From Nitrospira sp. SG-bin1 (GTDB lineage: Bacteria > Nitrospirota > Nitrospiria > Nitrospirales > Nitrospiraceae), in NCBI GenBank assembly GCA_002083365.1, contig LVWS01000015.1, positions 37,011-101,010 on the forward strand: a DNA stretch of 64,000 nucleotides, in the 5' to 3' direction. The position numbers and the translations under genes are program-made. Positions within the stretch are counted from its first letter, which is position 1. Every line of letters starts with the position of its first letter. This document shows, in pieces, positions 9,371 to 17,513 of the stretch. The notes beneath the pieces were generated by a model, which saw only the letters and a program-made list of their open reading frames with translations, made no database searches and was not told the origin of the DNA.

Positions 9371-10057
9371 CTATCGACCTGTCGAGGTCCGTGAGCGATA
9401 GGTCGTGAGCCAGTTCAAGACCAGCTTTTCGACCGTTTGTGTGACAGACTCCAGGGATTGTGCCGCGTCGATCACTCTGATGCGGCGAGGCTCTCGTCGT
9501 GCCAAGATCTGAAATCCCGTCCGGACTTTCCGGTGGAACTGTTCGGCTTCTCGATCGAGCCGATTCTGGGCGGCGGCGCCGCTACGGCGCCTCCGGAGTC
9601 CAACAGCGACAGGAACGTCGAAGAGCAAGGTGAGCTGAGGAGACAACTTCCCGGTCGCCCAGTCGTTCATCGTGTGCAACACCCGCAGATCCAATCCTCT
9701 CCCATACCCTTGATAGGCCATCGTCGAATCTGAGAACCGATCACAGACGACCGTCTTGCCTTGTGCGAGCGCAGGCTCGATGACATGATCCACATGCTGG
9801 CGTCGTGATGCAAAAATGAGGTAGGCTTCCGTTTCCGGGGCGAGAGTTTCCGCCGATGGGTCGAGCAGGATACTCCGTAACCGTTCAGCGAGCAATGTGC
9901 CTCCCGGTTCTCTGGTATGCAACACCTCCAAGCCCTGCGCGGTCAACCATTCACACAGCTGGCGCGCGTGCGTCGTTTTCCCGCTTCCTTCACCGCCTTC
10001 CAGCGTGATGAAGATGCCCGTCGATCGTCTGGCTGGTCTGCCCCTTGAGGATTTCAT
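9371..10057 (-). CDS. tmk: Thymidylate kinase
   Basis: Phosphorylates dTMP to dTDP using ATP for DNA synthesis in the cytoplasm. The P-loop GGEGSGKTT is at residues 21-29, the dTMP-binding motif DRFSDSTMAYQG near residue 106, and a LID region with RRRRSGAAAQNRLDRE follows. At 228 residues it is slightly longer than usual because of a basic N-terminal extension (MKSSRGRPARRST), so the true start could be a few codons further in. It is the first gene of the minus-strand group tmk-holB-metG-exported protein. Confidence 0.96.
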   Translation of the reverse strand: MKSSRGRPARRSTGIFITLEGGEGSGKTTHARQLCEWLTAQGLEVLHTREPGGTLLAERLRSILLDPSAETLAPETEAYLIFASRRQHVDHVIEPALAQGKTVVCDRFSDSTMAYQGYGRGLDLRVLHTMNDWATGKLSPQLTLLFDVPVAVGLRRRRSGAAAQNRLDREAEQFHRKVRTGFQILARREPRRIRVIDAAQSLESVTQTVEKLVLNWLTTYRSRTSTGR

Positions 10058-10175
10058 TTCAATCGGAATTCGGAGGCAGATCCTATGTCAGGTCGCGGTG
10101 AATAGCAAGACCAGTACCTTACGGGAATTTCGTCCGACTTCAGTCCATAAGTCATTGAAATTTACAAGAAAACGC

Positions 10176-10205
10176 TTGCGGGGTCAGTCCGGAACTCTGT
10201 AAGAT
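10176..10205 (+). promoter_or_regulatory. Possible sigma70-type promoter for the DUF502/glmU run
   Basis: TTGCGG (10176-10181) and TAAGAT (10200-10205) are separated by 18 nt, giving about 4/6 matches to each sigma70 box. The pair lies 31 nt upstream of the GTG at 10236, in the divergent gap after tmk, where a promoter is expected. This is pattern recognition only. Confidence 0.25.
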
Positions 10206-10235
10206 GAACCCACTCAATGTTCTCCTGTTCAATGG

Positions 10236-10916
10236 GTGTCGGTGATCATGGTCAAGACCGCGTTAAGACGGTATTTTCTGACAGGACTTCTGCTCGTCAC
10301 TCCTATCTGGGGCACTATTCTTATTCTCAAGACCCTCTTTGTCGCGGTCGACGGCATCTTAGGCGACGCCGTAGCAGAGTTAGTACCGGATCACTATATC
10401 CCTGGGCTAGGGATCGTCACGCTGGTCCTCCTCATCTTTTTCGTGGGGTTGTTCGCAGCGAACTTCATCGGGCGCCAGATTGTGGGGCATTGGGAAGATT
10501 GGCTTAACCGGCTGCCACTGGTCCGGGGGATTTATTCCACCTTGAAGTCCATGATGGATATTCTGTCTTTTTCGGAGCGCGGCTCGTATCGACGCGTCGT
10601 CTTGATCCAATTCCCGAAGAACGGCCATTATTGTTTCGCTTTCGTGACCGGCATGACGAAGGCGGAGACCAGCGCATTGGGTCAAGAGACGCTGATTCAT
10701 GTCTATGTGCCCACCTCGCCCAATCCGACATCGGGCTATTTTCTGCTCGTGCCGGAACGGGAAGTGACCGCTGTCGATATCAGCATTGAGGAAGCGATGA
10801 AACTCATTGTGTCAGGCGGTCTCTATACGCCGTCTGGTGCCGTGGCTTCGGCCCTGAGCGGAGAGGCGAAATGGAGCCAGGTCAAACAGCCGGATGCCGG
10901 CGTGCCGATCGGATAA
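10236..10916 (+). CDS. DUF502 family membrane protein
   Basis: A 226-residue inner-membrane protein of the DUF502 family. Two N-terminal membrane segments (FLTGLLLVTPIWGTILIL and IVTLVLLIFFVGLFAANFI) are followed by the conserved soluble part: RLPLVRGIYSTLKSMMDILSF, RRVVLIQFPKNGHYCFAFVTG and VYVPTSPNPTSGYFLLVP. The function of the family is unknown. Start options are GTG 10236 and ATG 10248. It appears to begin the long plus-strand run leading into glmU. Confidence 0.88.
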   Translation: MSVIMVKTALRRYFLTGLLLVTPIWGTILILKTLFVAVDGILGDAVAELVPDHYIPGLGIVTLVLLIFFVGLFAANFIGRQIVGHWEDWLNRLPLVRGIYSTLKSMMDILSFSERGSYRRVVLIQFPKNGHYCFAFVTGMTKAETSALGQETLIHVYVPTSPNPTSGYFLLVPEREVTAVDISIEEAMKLIVSGGLYTPSGAVASALSGEAKWSQVKQPDAGVPIG

Positions 10917-10965
10917 ACACCATGTCCGATACTCAATGGCGATCCTCTCATGGTGGGAGATCTCG

Positions 10966-12561
10966 ATGAAACAGTCGGTGGAGCAACAGACGATGGCTTC
11001 GCGTATTCCCGGCTTAGGCGTGGTTGTGATGGCGGCCGGATTGGGCAAACGAATGAAGTCCAATCATGTCAAGGTGCTCCATCATGTCGCGGGACGACCG
11101 ATGGTGCTCTACGCAGTTGATCTGGCCTTGCGGGTGGCAGGCCATCGCACGGCGGTTGTGGTGGGCCATCAAGCGGACCGGGTTCGGCATGTCATTGAAG
11201 CAGGCATCGCAGGCAGGTCGGATGCCGGGTCGGTGAGCATTGTCGACCAAGTTGAGCAACTTGGGACTGGCCATGCCGTGATGCAAAGCCGTCCCGCGTT
11301 TTATCGGGGCGACGGGGAACATCCCACGAGCTTTCTTATTCTGAACGGTGACACCCCGTTGCTGAAAGATGCGACGGCGCGTGAGCTTTTGCGACTCCAT
11401 CAATCCCAGGGAGCTACAGTGACGATTCTGACGGCCATGTTGAATGATCCGAGAGGCTATGGCCGAGTCATCCGACGGCAGTCCGGCGGTCATCAAGGTG
11501 ATATGAATCTGTCCGACGTGCTGAAGATCGTTGAAGATCGGGATGCCACTTCGGCGGAGCGGGCGACGAAGGAAATCAATGTGGGTACCTACGTCGTATC
11601 CGGAGAATTTCTCTTTGACGCTCTCGATAAGCTGGAACCACACAACGCACAGAATGAATATTACCTGACCGATATTGTCCGGATGGCAGTCGCGCAAGGC
11701 CGGCGCGTTGCGGCTATGACCCTCCAAGACCCCGAAGAAGGGTTGGGAGTCAATACCAGACAACAGCTGGCGGCGGCAGAGCAGGTCGTCCGTCAGCAGA
11801 TCCGCGAACGCTGGCTTGAAGCCGGAGTGACAATGCGGGATCCTGGCTCTGCGTGGATTGATGCCGGAGTCACCATCGGGAGAGATACGGTGCTCTACCC
11901 ACACGTGTCCCTCGAAGGCACTACAACCGTCGGTGAAGGGACGACGATCCGTTCCGGAGTCCGCATCACCGATTGCGTAATCGGAAACAATGTCGAGATT
12001 CTCGATCATTGTGTGCTGCGCGGATCGCACGTTGAGGACGAAGCGCATGTGGGGCCATTCGCGCATTTGAGACCGGGGGCGATCATGCGGCGGAAGGCGA
12101 AGGTCGGAAACTTCGTCGAGATGAAAAAGGCCGAGCTTGGCGAAGGATCAAAAGCAAATCACCTGACGTATCTCGGCGACGCGCGAATCGGGAAGGGCGT
12201 CAACATAGGAGCCGGAACAATCACGGTCAATTATGATGGAGTCAACAAACACCAAACAGTGATCGAAGATCATGCGTCGGTGGGGAGCGATACTCAAATC
12301 ATCGCGCCGATCACCATTGGACAGGGGGCAATCATTGCGGCCGGCACGACCGTCACGCAAGATGTGCCGGCCGATTCATTGGCGATTGCCCGTGTGCCGC
12401 AGATCAATCGAGTCGGGTGGGCGGCTAAACGTCGGATGTTGCTGACCGCCGGTATGGCGAGCGAAAACTCAGCGAAGGCTTCCGATAAGCCGGAAGGCCA
12501 GAGAGTCAAAAAAGGTCCGAGCGGTAAGAAGAGGCGGCGCGCGAAGTCATCGAAACGCTGA
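10966..12561 (+). CDS. glmU: Bifunctional UDP-N-acetylglucosamine pyrophosphorylase / glucosamine-1-phosphate N-acetyltransferase
   Basis: Makes UDP-GlcNAc from glucosamine-1-phosphate, acetyl-CoA and UTP, the precursor of peptidoglycan and LPS. The N-terminal nucleotidyltransferase has VVVMAAGLGKRMKS (with Lys where Thr is common), KVLHHVAGRPM and ILNGDTPLL. The C-terminal left-handed beta-helix holds FAHLRPGA, NFVEMKKAELGEGSK and the conserved GAGTITVNYDG. The protein ends in a basic tail (about 30 residues, GKKRRRAKSSKR) beyond the usual end. I choose ATG 10966 (531 residues) because GGGAG lies about 7 nt upstream. The frame itself extends to 10894. glmS follows 53 nt downstream, so both steps of the pathway are adjacent. 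Confidence 0.96.
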   Translation: MKQSVEQQTMASRIPGLGVVVMAAGLGKRMKSNHVKVLHHVAGRPMVLYAVDLALRVAGHRTAVVVGHQADRVRHVIEAGIAGRSDAGSVSIVDQVEQLGTGHAVMQSRPAFYRGDGEHPTSFLILNGDTPLLKDATARELLRLHQSQGATVTILTAMLNDPRGYGRVIRRQSGGHQGDMNLSDVLKIVEDRDATSAERATKEINVGTYVVSGEFLFDALDKLEPHNAQNEYYLTDIVRMAVAQGRRVAAMTLQDPEEGLGVNTRQQLAAAEQVVRQQIRERWLEAGVTMRDPGSAWIDAGVTIGRDTVLYPHVSLEGTTTVGEGTTIRSGVRITDCVIGNNVEILDHCVLRGSHVEDEAHVGPFAHLRPGAIMRRKAKVGNFVEMKKAELGEGSKANHLTYLGDARIGKGVNIGAGTITVNYDGVNKHQTVIEDHASVGSDTQIIAPITIGQGAIIAAGTTVTQDVPADSLAIARVPQINRVGWAAKRRMLLTAGMASENSAKASDKPEGQRVKKGPSGKKRRRAKSSKR

Positions 12562-12614
12562 TGACGGTGGGTACGTCGTCCACCGGTCAGTCTCGTTAGA
12601 TCTGGAGCAACGTC

Positions 12615-14444
12615 ATGTGTGGAATCATCGGATACGTCGGCAACCAAGATGCGGTTCCGATTCTCATCGGAGGATTGGCGAAGTTGGAGTATCGTGGGTA
12701 CGATTCCTCCGGTGTCGCGGTCATGCAGGGAGAAAAGATCGCCGTCAGGCGGAGCGTGGGCAAGCTGATCAACCTTCAAAATTCGCTCAAAGCCAACGAA
12801 CTTACCGGAACGGTCGGAATCGGCCATACTCGGTGGGCCACTCATGGGAAACCTTCCGAACAGAATGCCCATCCGCATCGGTCGAAAGGATGCGTGCTGG
12901 TGCACAACGGGATCATCGAAAACTATCAGGAGCTGAAGCAGCAATTGCAAAAAGACGGTTACAAATTCCAATCGGAAACCGATACGGAAGTCGTCGCCCA
13001 TTTGATCGATAAGTATCTTCAGCGCGAAAACAAGCTGGCCGATGCCGTGCGGCTGGCGACGAAAGACGTCAGAGGCAGCTATGCATTGGCCGTCATCTCG
13101 GAACGGGAACCCGGCACGTTGATCGCCGCACGGTCAGGTTGCCCGTTGGTCGTCGGTCGGACCAAGCACGCGTCCTATGTGGCCTCGGACGTCATGGCGA
13201 TGCTCGCGCATACGCGAGAAGTGACGTATCTCGAGGAAGGGGATGTCGCGGTCGTGACCCAACACTGCGTGGACATTACGGACGGCGAGGGCCATGCCGT
13301 CTCGCGTAAGTCCTCCACGATCACCTGGGATGCCTCGGCGGCGGAGAAAAGCGGATATCCCCACTTCATGCTGAAAGAGATCCATGAACAGCCGCAAACG
13401 ATTCTTGATACCATGCGTGGTCGATATTCCTATGAGACCGGGGAGGCGGATCTGCCGGACATCGGCCTGACGCCAAAAGAATTCGCCGCGGTTGAGCGGA
13501 TCTGGATCGTCGCCTGCGGAACGTCCTGGCATGCCGGACAAGTGGGAAAGTATCTGTTTGAAGAAATGGTCCGTGCCCCGGTTCAGGTGGACATCGGCAG
13601 CGAGTTTCGGTATCGCGATCCGCTCGTCGGGAAAAATGACTTGTTCATCACGATTTCTCAATCCGGAGAGACGGCCGATACACTGGCTGCCGCGCGAGAG
13701 GCGAAGCAAAAGGGCGCACGCGTCGTCTCCATCGTCAACGTCGTCGGCAGCACGTTGGCGCGTGAGTCGGACGGAGTGCTCTACACTCACTGCGGGCCAG
13801 AGATTGGGGTGGCCTCGACCAAAGCATTCACCGCGCAACTCACCGCGCTGTACTTGCTGGCCTTGCATTTTGCTCGAGTTCGTAATGTGATGAAGGTAGC
13901 GGACGGAAAGGCCTGGCTCGACCGGTTGGTGAAGTTGCCGGTGCTGGTGGAGCGTGTGCTGCAGCGGGAAGCCGAAATCGTGGCGATCGCCAAGCGGTAT
14001 TACAAGAAACGGAACTTTCTGTTCTTGGGGCGCGGCATCAACTATCCGATCGCCTTGGAAGGCTCGCTGAAGCTCAAGGAAATTTCCTACATCCATGCCG
14101 AGGGGTACGCGGCGGGCGAGATGAAACACGGCCCCATCGCATTGATCGACAAGGATATGCCGGTCGTGGTTCTGGCGCCTCGGGATCGACTGTACGACAA
14201 AACGGTCAGCAACCTCATGGAGGTGAAAGCCCGACACGCGCCGGTGATTGCCTTTGTGGCCGAAGGTGAGCGGGAACTCGGTAAAATCGCCGATGCGGTG
14301 TTTACCATTCCCGATACCCATTCGTTGATCTCGCCCATTCTGTTCACGATCCCGCTGCAGCTGCTGGCGTATCATATTGCAGTGCTGAGAGGAGCGGACG
14401 TGGATCAACCCAGAAATCTGGCGAAGAGCGTCACCGTGGAATAG
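12615..14444 (+). CDS. glmS: Glutamine--fructose-6-phosphate aminotransferase (isomerizing)
   Basis: Converts fructose-6-phosphate and glutamine to glucosamine-6-phosphate, the first committed step to UDP-GlcNAc. The N-terminal class II glutaminase begins MCGIIGYVG, with Cys2 the nucleophile exposed after Met removal. Two SIS domains follow, with VACGTSWHAG, TISQSGETADTLAA, GVASTKAFTAQL and the C-terminal end LRGADVDQPRNLAKSVTVE typical of GlmS. The length of 609 residues is standard. GGAG about 8 nt upstream supports the start. No glmS ribozyme or other structured leader is apparent in the short gap after glmU. Confidence 0.98.
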   Translation: MCGIIGYVGNQDAVPILIGGLAKLEYRGYDSSGVAVMQGEKIAVRRSVGKLINLQNSLKANELTGTVGIGHTRWATHGKPSEQNAHPHRSKGCVLVHNGIIENYQELKQQLQKDGYKFQSETDTEVVAHLIDKYLQRENKLADAVRLATKDVRGSYALAVISEREPGTLIAARSGCPLVVGRTKHASYVASDVMAMLAHTREVTYLEEGDVAVVTQHCVDITDGEGHAVSRKSSTITWDASAAEKSGYPHFMLKEIHEQPQTILDTMRGRYSYETGEADLPDIGLTPKEFAAVERIWIVACGTSWHAGQVGKYLFEEMVRAPVQVDIGSEFRYRDPLVGKNDLFITISQSGETADTLAAAREAKQKGARVVSIVNVVGSTLARESDGVLYTHCGPEIGVASTKAFTAQLTALYLLALHFARVRNVMKVADGKAWLDRLVKLPVLVERVLQREAEIVAIAKRYYKKRNFLFLGRGINYPIALEGSLKLKEISYIHAEGYAAGEMKHGPIALIDKDMPVVVLAPRDRLYDKTVSNLMEVKARHAPVIAFVAEGERELGKIADAVFTIPDTHSLISPILFTIPLQLLAYHIAVLRGADVDQPRNLAKSVTVE

Positions 14445-14476
14445 GCACAACGGCTGAAGGGAAGTGGAAAAAAGCG

Positions 14477-14770
14477 ATGGAGATTACGCAGCACGATGTA
14501 GAAAAGGTGGCGCAGCTGGCGCGATTGGCGGTCACGGCTGCCGAGAAGGAGACCTTTGCCAAACAGTTGACCCAGATTCTGACCCATGTCGATACGCTGA
14601 ACCGGTACGACACGGCGGGGATCGAGCCGACCGCGACGATCATGGGGCAGGTGAATGTATTTCGCGAAGATGTCGTATGTCCGTCGCTGTCTTCGGAAAA
14701 GGCGTTGGCGAACGCGCCGGAGCGTGAAGGAGACGGCTTTGTTGTGCCCAAAATTCTAGAGGAGCGTTAA
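14477..14770 (+). CDS. gatC: Asp/Glu-tRNA(Asn/Gln) amidotransferase subunit C
   Basis: The small subunit that holds GatA and GatB together in the GatCAB amidotransferase, which converts misacylated Glu-tRNA(Gln) or Asp-tRNA(Asn) to the correct aminoacyl-tRNA. The 97-residue protein has the family pattern: EITQHDVEKVAQLARLAV, the central FAKQLTQILTHVDTLN, and the C-terminal FREDVVCPSL...ANAPEREGDGFVVPKILE. It lies 32 nt after glmS. panD, not gatA, follows it. Confidence 0.95.
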   Translation: MEITQHDVEKVAQLARLAVTAAEKETFAKQLTQILTHVDTLNRYDTAGIEPTATIMGQVNVFREDVVCPSLSSEKALANAPEREGDGFVVPKILEER

Positions 14771-14842
14771 TCGTCAGGCATCCACCTCGTTCGTTGAGAG
14801 CAGTGAATGATGGGCGGCGAGTGACGAATAACGGGATGATAG

Positions 14843-15199
14843 ATGTTTCGACAAATGCTACGTTCGAAAATTCATCGTGCCACAGTCACGGGCGCCCATC
14901 TTGAGTACGAAGGCAGCCTGACCATCGATCAAGACCTGATGGAAGCGGCCGGGATCCTCCCTTATGAGGCGATTGTCTGCTCGAATCTGAATAACGGCGA
15001 ACGATTCATGACCTATGCGATCAACGGGACGCGAGGTAAAGGGGAGATCATTTTGAATGGGCCCACCGCAAGAAAAGCGGCGGTCGGAGATCAGATTATC
15101 ATCTTTTGTTATGAGTATTACGGAGAAGAAGAGATCAAAAAGCACGCACCTAAGATCGTTCGAGTGAATGAAAAAAATCGGATTGTGACGGTGAGCTGA
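14843..15199 (+). CDS. panD: Aspartate 1-decarboxylase
   Basis: Decarboxylates aspartate to beta-alanine for pantothenate and coenzyme A synthesis. The 118-residue proenzyme is expected to cleave itself between Gly24 and Ser25 (YEGSLT), generating the pyruvoyl group on the new N-terminus. Conserved features include MLRSKIHRATVT at the N-terminus, ERFMTYAI (Tyr needed for catalysis), and GEIILNGPTARKAAVGDQIIIF. It is inserted between gatC and gatA on the same strand. Confidence 0.97.
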   Translation: MFRQMLRSKIHRATVTGAHLEYEGSLTIDQDLMEAAGILPYEAIVCSNLNNGERFMTYAINGTRGKGEIILNGPTARKAAVGDQIIIFCYEYYGEEEIKKHAPKIVRVNEKNRIVTVS

Positions 15200-15274
15200 C
15201 AAGCCACGGCCAGCCAGACCGATGAAGTCTCGTGTCGGTCCGCCTTCATCTCACCCGTCGGTAGCGAGAGATCC

Positions 15275-16741
15275 ATGTCCCTTCATAAATTGACCCTCTG
15301 TGAGCTTCAGCAACAATTCAAAACCGGAGACGTGACGGCGGCGGAGATCGTGCGCGCTTACGCCTTGCGTATCAGCCAGGTTGAGCCCAAGGTCAAAGCC
15401 TTCGTCACCTATGCGAAAGAGACGGCGTTCCTGCAGGCCGAGGCCTTGGATCGAAAGCTCAAGGAATGGAGAAAAACCAAGCCGCTCACTGGAATGCCTC
15501 TGGCCGTCAAGGACAATATCTGTACGAACGGCGTGCCGACGACATGCAGCTCTCGGATGTTGCAGCATTTTGTGCCGCCGTATGATGCAACAGTCGTTGC
15601 CAAGTTGCGTGCGCAAGACTACATCTTGTTGGGCAAGACGAATCTGGATGAATTCGCGATGGGGTCTTCGACTGAAAACTCCGCGTTCGGCCCCAGCCGG
15701 AATCCCTGGAATGTGCATTGTGTGCCCGGGGGATCAAGTGGAGGGTCTGCGGCCGCGGTGGCGGCGGAAGAATGTGTGGCGGCGCTCGGCTCGGACACGG
15801 GTGGCTCCATCAGGCAGCCGGCGGCCTTCTGCGGTGTGGTGGGACTGAAACCCACCTACGGACGAGTCTCGCGGTACGGGTTGGTGGCATTCGCCTCTTC
15901 GCTGGATCAAATCGGGCCGATCACGAAGGACGTATCCGACGCGGCATTTCTTCTGCAAGCGATCGCAGGGCATGATCCAATGGATTCCACGTCTGTCGAT
16001 CGTCCTGTACCGGACTACATGAAGGCGCTGCAAAAACTCGATCTCAAAAATCTGAAGCTCGGCGTGCCGGCTGAATTTTTTACCGAAGGACTCGATCCAG
16101 AGGTCGAACAGGCGGTGAGAGCGGCCATCGGCGAGTTGAAGAATCTTGGGGCGCAAATCAGGGAAATCCGTCTGCCGAGAACGGATGCGGCTGTGGCCGT
16201 GTACTATGTCATCGCGACGGCCGAAGCCAGCTCGAATCTCGCCCGCTTCGACGGGGTGAAGTACGGTTTTCGTGCAAAGGAAACCAAGGATCTTCTCGAA
16301 CTCTACATGAAGACCCGGCAGGAGGGATTCGGACCGGAAGTGAAGCGGCGGATCATGCTGGGGACCTATGTGCTCAGCGCCGGGTATTATGATGCCTATT
16401 ATGGGAAAGCCCAGGCCGTGCGAACGTTGATCTGCCAAGAGTTCGACGCCGCGTTCAAAGAGGTGGACCTGATCGTGACTCCTGCGACACCGACTCCGGC
16501 TTTCAGATTGGGAGAAAAAAGCGAAGACCCCTTGCAAATGTATCTTTCCGACATTTTCACGATCTCAGTGAATCTGGCCGGGTTACCGGCGATCGCGTTG
16601 CCTTGCGGGTTCAGCAAGGAGGGACTTCCGATCGGCCTGCAGTTGATCGGACGCGCATTCGAGGAAGAGACGATATTTCGAGCCGCGCGTGCCTATGAGC
16701 GATCAACGCAATGGTATCTCAAGAAACCGACATTACGGTAA
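15275..16741 (+). CDS. gatA: Asp/Glu-tRNA(Asn/Gln) amidotransferase subunit A
   Basis: The glutaminase subunit of GatCAB, which releases ammonia from glutamine for GatB. It belongs to the amidase-signature family, with the catalytic Lys in AVKDNIC (near residue 78) and the Ser-cisSer-Lys triad region GGSSGGSAAAV (from about residue 152) followed by GSDTGGSIRQPAAFCG. The later LSAGYYDAYYGKAQAVR and ALPCGFSKEGLPIGLQLIG blocks are typical. The 488-residue length is normal. ATG 15275 is 75 nt after panD, and the C-terminus is complete. Confidence 0.97.
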   Translation: MSLHKLTLCELQQQFKTGDVTAAEIVRAYALRISQVEPKVKAFVTYAKETAFLQAEALDRKLKEWRKTKPLTGMPLAVKDNICTNGVPTTCSSRMLQHFVPPYDATVVAKLRAQDYILLGKTNLDEFAMGSSTENSAFGPSRNPWNVHCVPGGSSGGSAAAVAAEECVAALGSDTGGSIRQPAAFCGVVGLKPTYGRVSRYGLVAFASSLDQIGPITKDVSDAAFLLQAIAGHDPMDSTSVDRPVPDYMKALQKLDLKNLKLGVPAEFFTEGLDPEVEQAVRAAIGELKNLGAQIREIRLPRTDAAVAVYYVIATAEASSNLARFDGVKYGFRAKETKDLLELYMKTRQEGFGPEVKRRIMLGTYVLSAGYYDAYYGKAQAVRTLICQEFDAAFKEVDLIVTPATPTPAFRLGEKSEDPLQMYLSDIFTISVNLAGLPAIALPCGFSKEGLPIGLQLIGRAFEEETIFRAARAYERSTQWYLKKPTLR

Positions 16742-16792
16742 GGCATCGGGTGCCGCAAGGGTACGAATGAACGATCCGAAGGAGTGGCAACA

Positions 16793-17200
16793 ATGACAAT
16801 CGTCGAAATCGCTGGGCTTCTTGTAGCCGTGGCATTCGCCGTAATGGTCGGGTATCTGGTCCCGGTCCTGATGCAAGTCCGCAAAACGGTGGCTGAGTCC
16901 GAACAGCTGCTGGCCAAGATGAACGTAGAGATGCCGGCCTTGGTGGCTGAATTGCGTGCGGTAAGCCAGAATCTGAACGAAGTGACGAATCAGGCACGTG
17001 AGGGTGTCGAACATGCAGCGGTGTTGCTGCACGCGGTCGGTGAAGTGGGCGAGTCCGTGCAGCAGGTTCATAATATTGTCCGTGGGTCGAGTGGCACGCT
17101 CTTGAGCAATGTGGCCAGCATGGTGGCGGGCTTCAAGGCGGCCACCCACGTCGTGCGCGAACGCATGAGACATGAAGGAGGGACACACAATGGCGGATGA
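16793..17200 (+). CDS. DUF948 family membrane-anchored protein
   Basis: A 135-residue protein with one N-terminal membrane segment (IVEIAGLLVAVAFAVMVGYLVPVL) followed by an amphipathic helical region with coiled-coil character (QVRKTVAESEQLLAK, LRAVSQNLNEVTNQ). This is the DUF948 pattern, whose role is unknown but which often accompanies a YtxH-type partner, as here. The ATG at 16793 is favoured because GGAG lies 8 nt upstream. The frame extends to a GTG at 16784. It overlaps the next gene by 11 nt. Confidence 0.82.
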   Translation: MTIVEIAGLLVAVAFAVMVGYLVPVLMQVRKTVAESEQLLAKMNVEMPALVAELRAVSQNLNEVTNQAREGVEHAAVLLHAVGEVGESVQQVHNIVRGSSGTLLSNVASMVAGFKAATHVVRERMRHEGGTHNGG

Positions 17201-17513
17201 ACGGGGTACGTCGGCAGCGGTCTTTTTGGCGTTTCTGAGCGGTGCGGCGATGGGGGCTGTGATGGGACTGTTGATGGCGCCTCAATCAGGGAGCGAATCG
17301 CGTGACCAACTCCGGGGCTATGCCCGTCGTGCGGAACATGATCTTCGGGACTTGGCCGGACGAGCCGGTGAAGCCTTTGAAGAGGTCGTCGATCAGGGCA
17401 AGGAGTTTGTCGAATCGAAGCGGTCGGTTTTGCGAGAGGCGTTTGATGCCGGGCGGGAGGCCGTCAAACGCGAACGTGGTCGTTTTCAAGGTGAGGGACA
17501 GGATCGAGGATGA
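17190..17513 (+). CDS. YtxH domain-containing protein
   Basis: A 107-residue protein with a glycine/alanine-rich membrane segment (AVFLAFLSGAAMGAVMGLLMAPQSG), the YtxH signature, then a charged helical tail (RDQLRGYARRAEHDLRDLAG). YtxH proteins are small envelope or stress-related proteins of poorly known function. The start at ATG 17190 has GGAGG upstream and lies inside the end of the DUF948 gene. Its stop overlaps the gatB start by 4 nt (ATGA), so the two are probably translationally coupled. Confidence 0.82.
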   Translation: MADERGTSAAVFLAFLSGAAMGAVMGLLMAPQSGSESRDQLRGYARRAEHDLRDLAGRAGEAFEEVVDQGKEFVESKRSVLREAFDAGREAVKRERGRFQGEGQDRG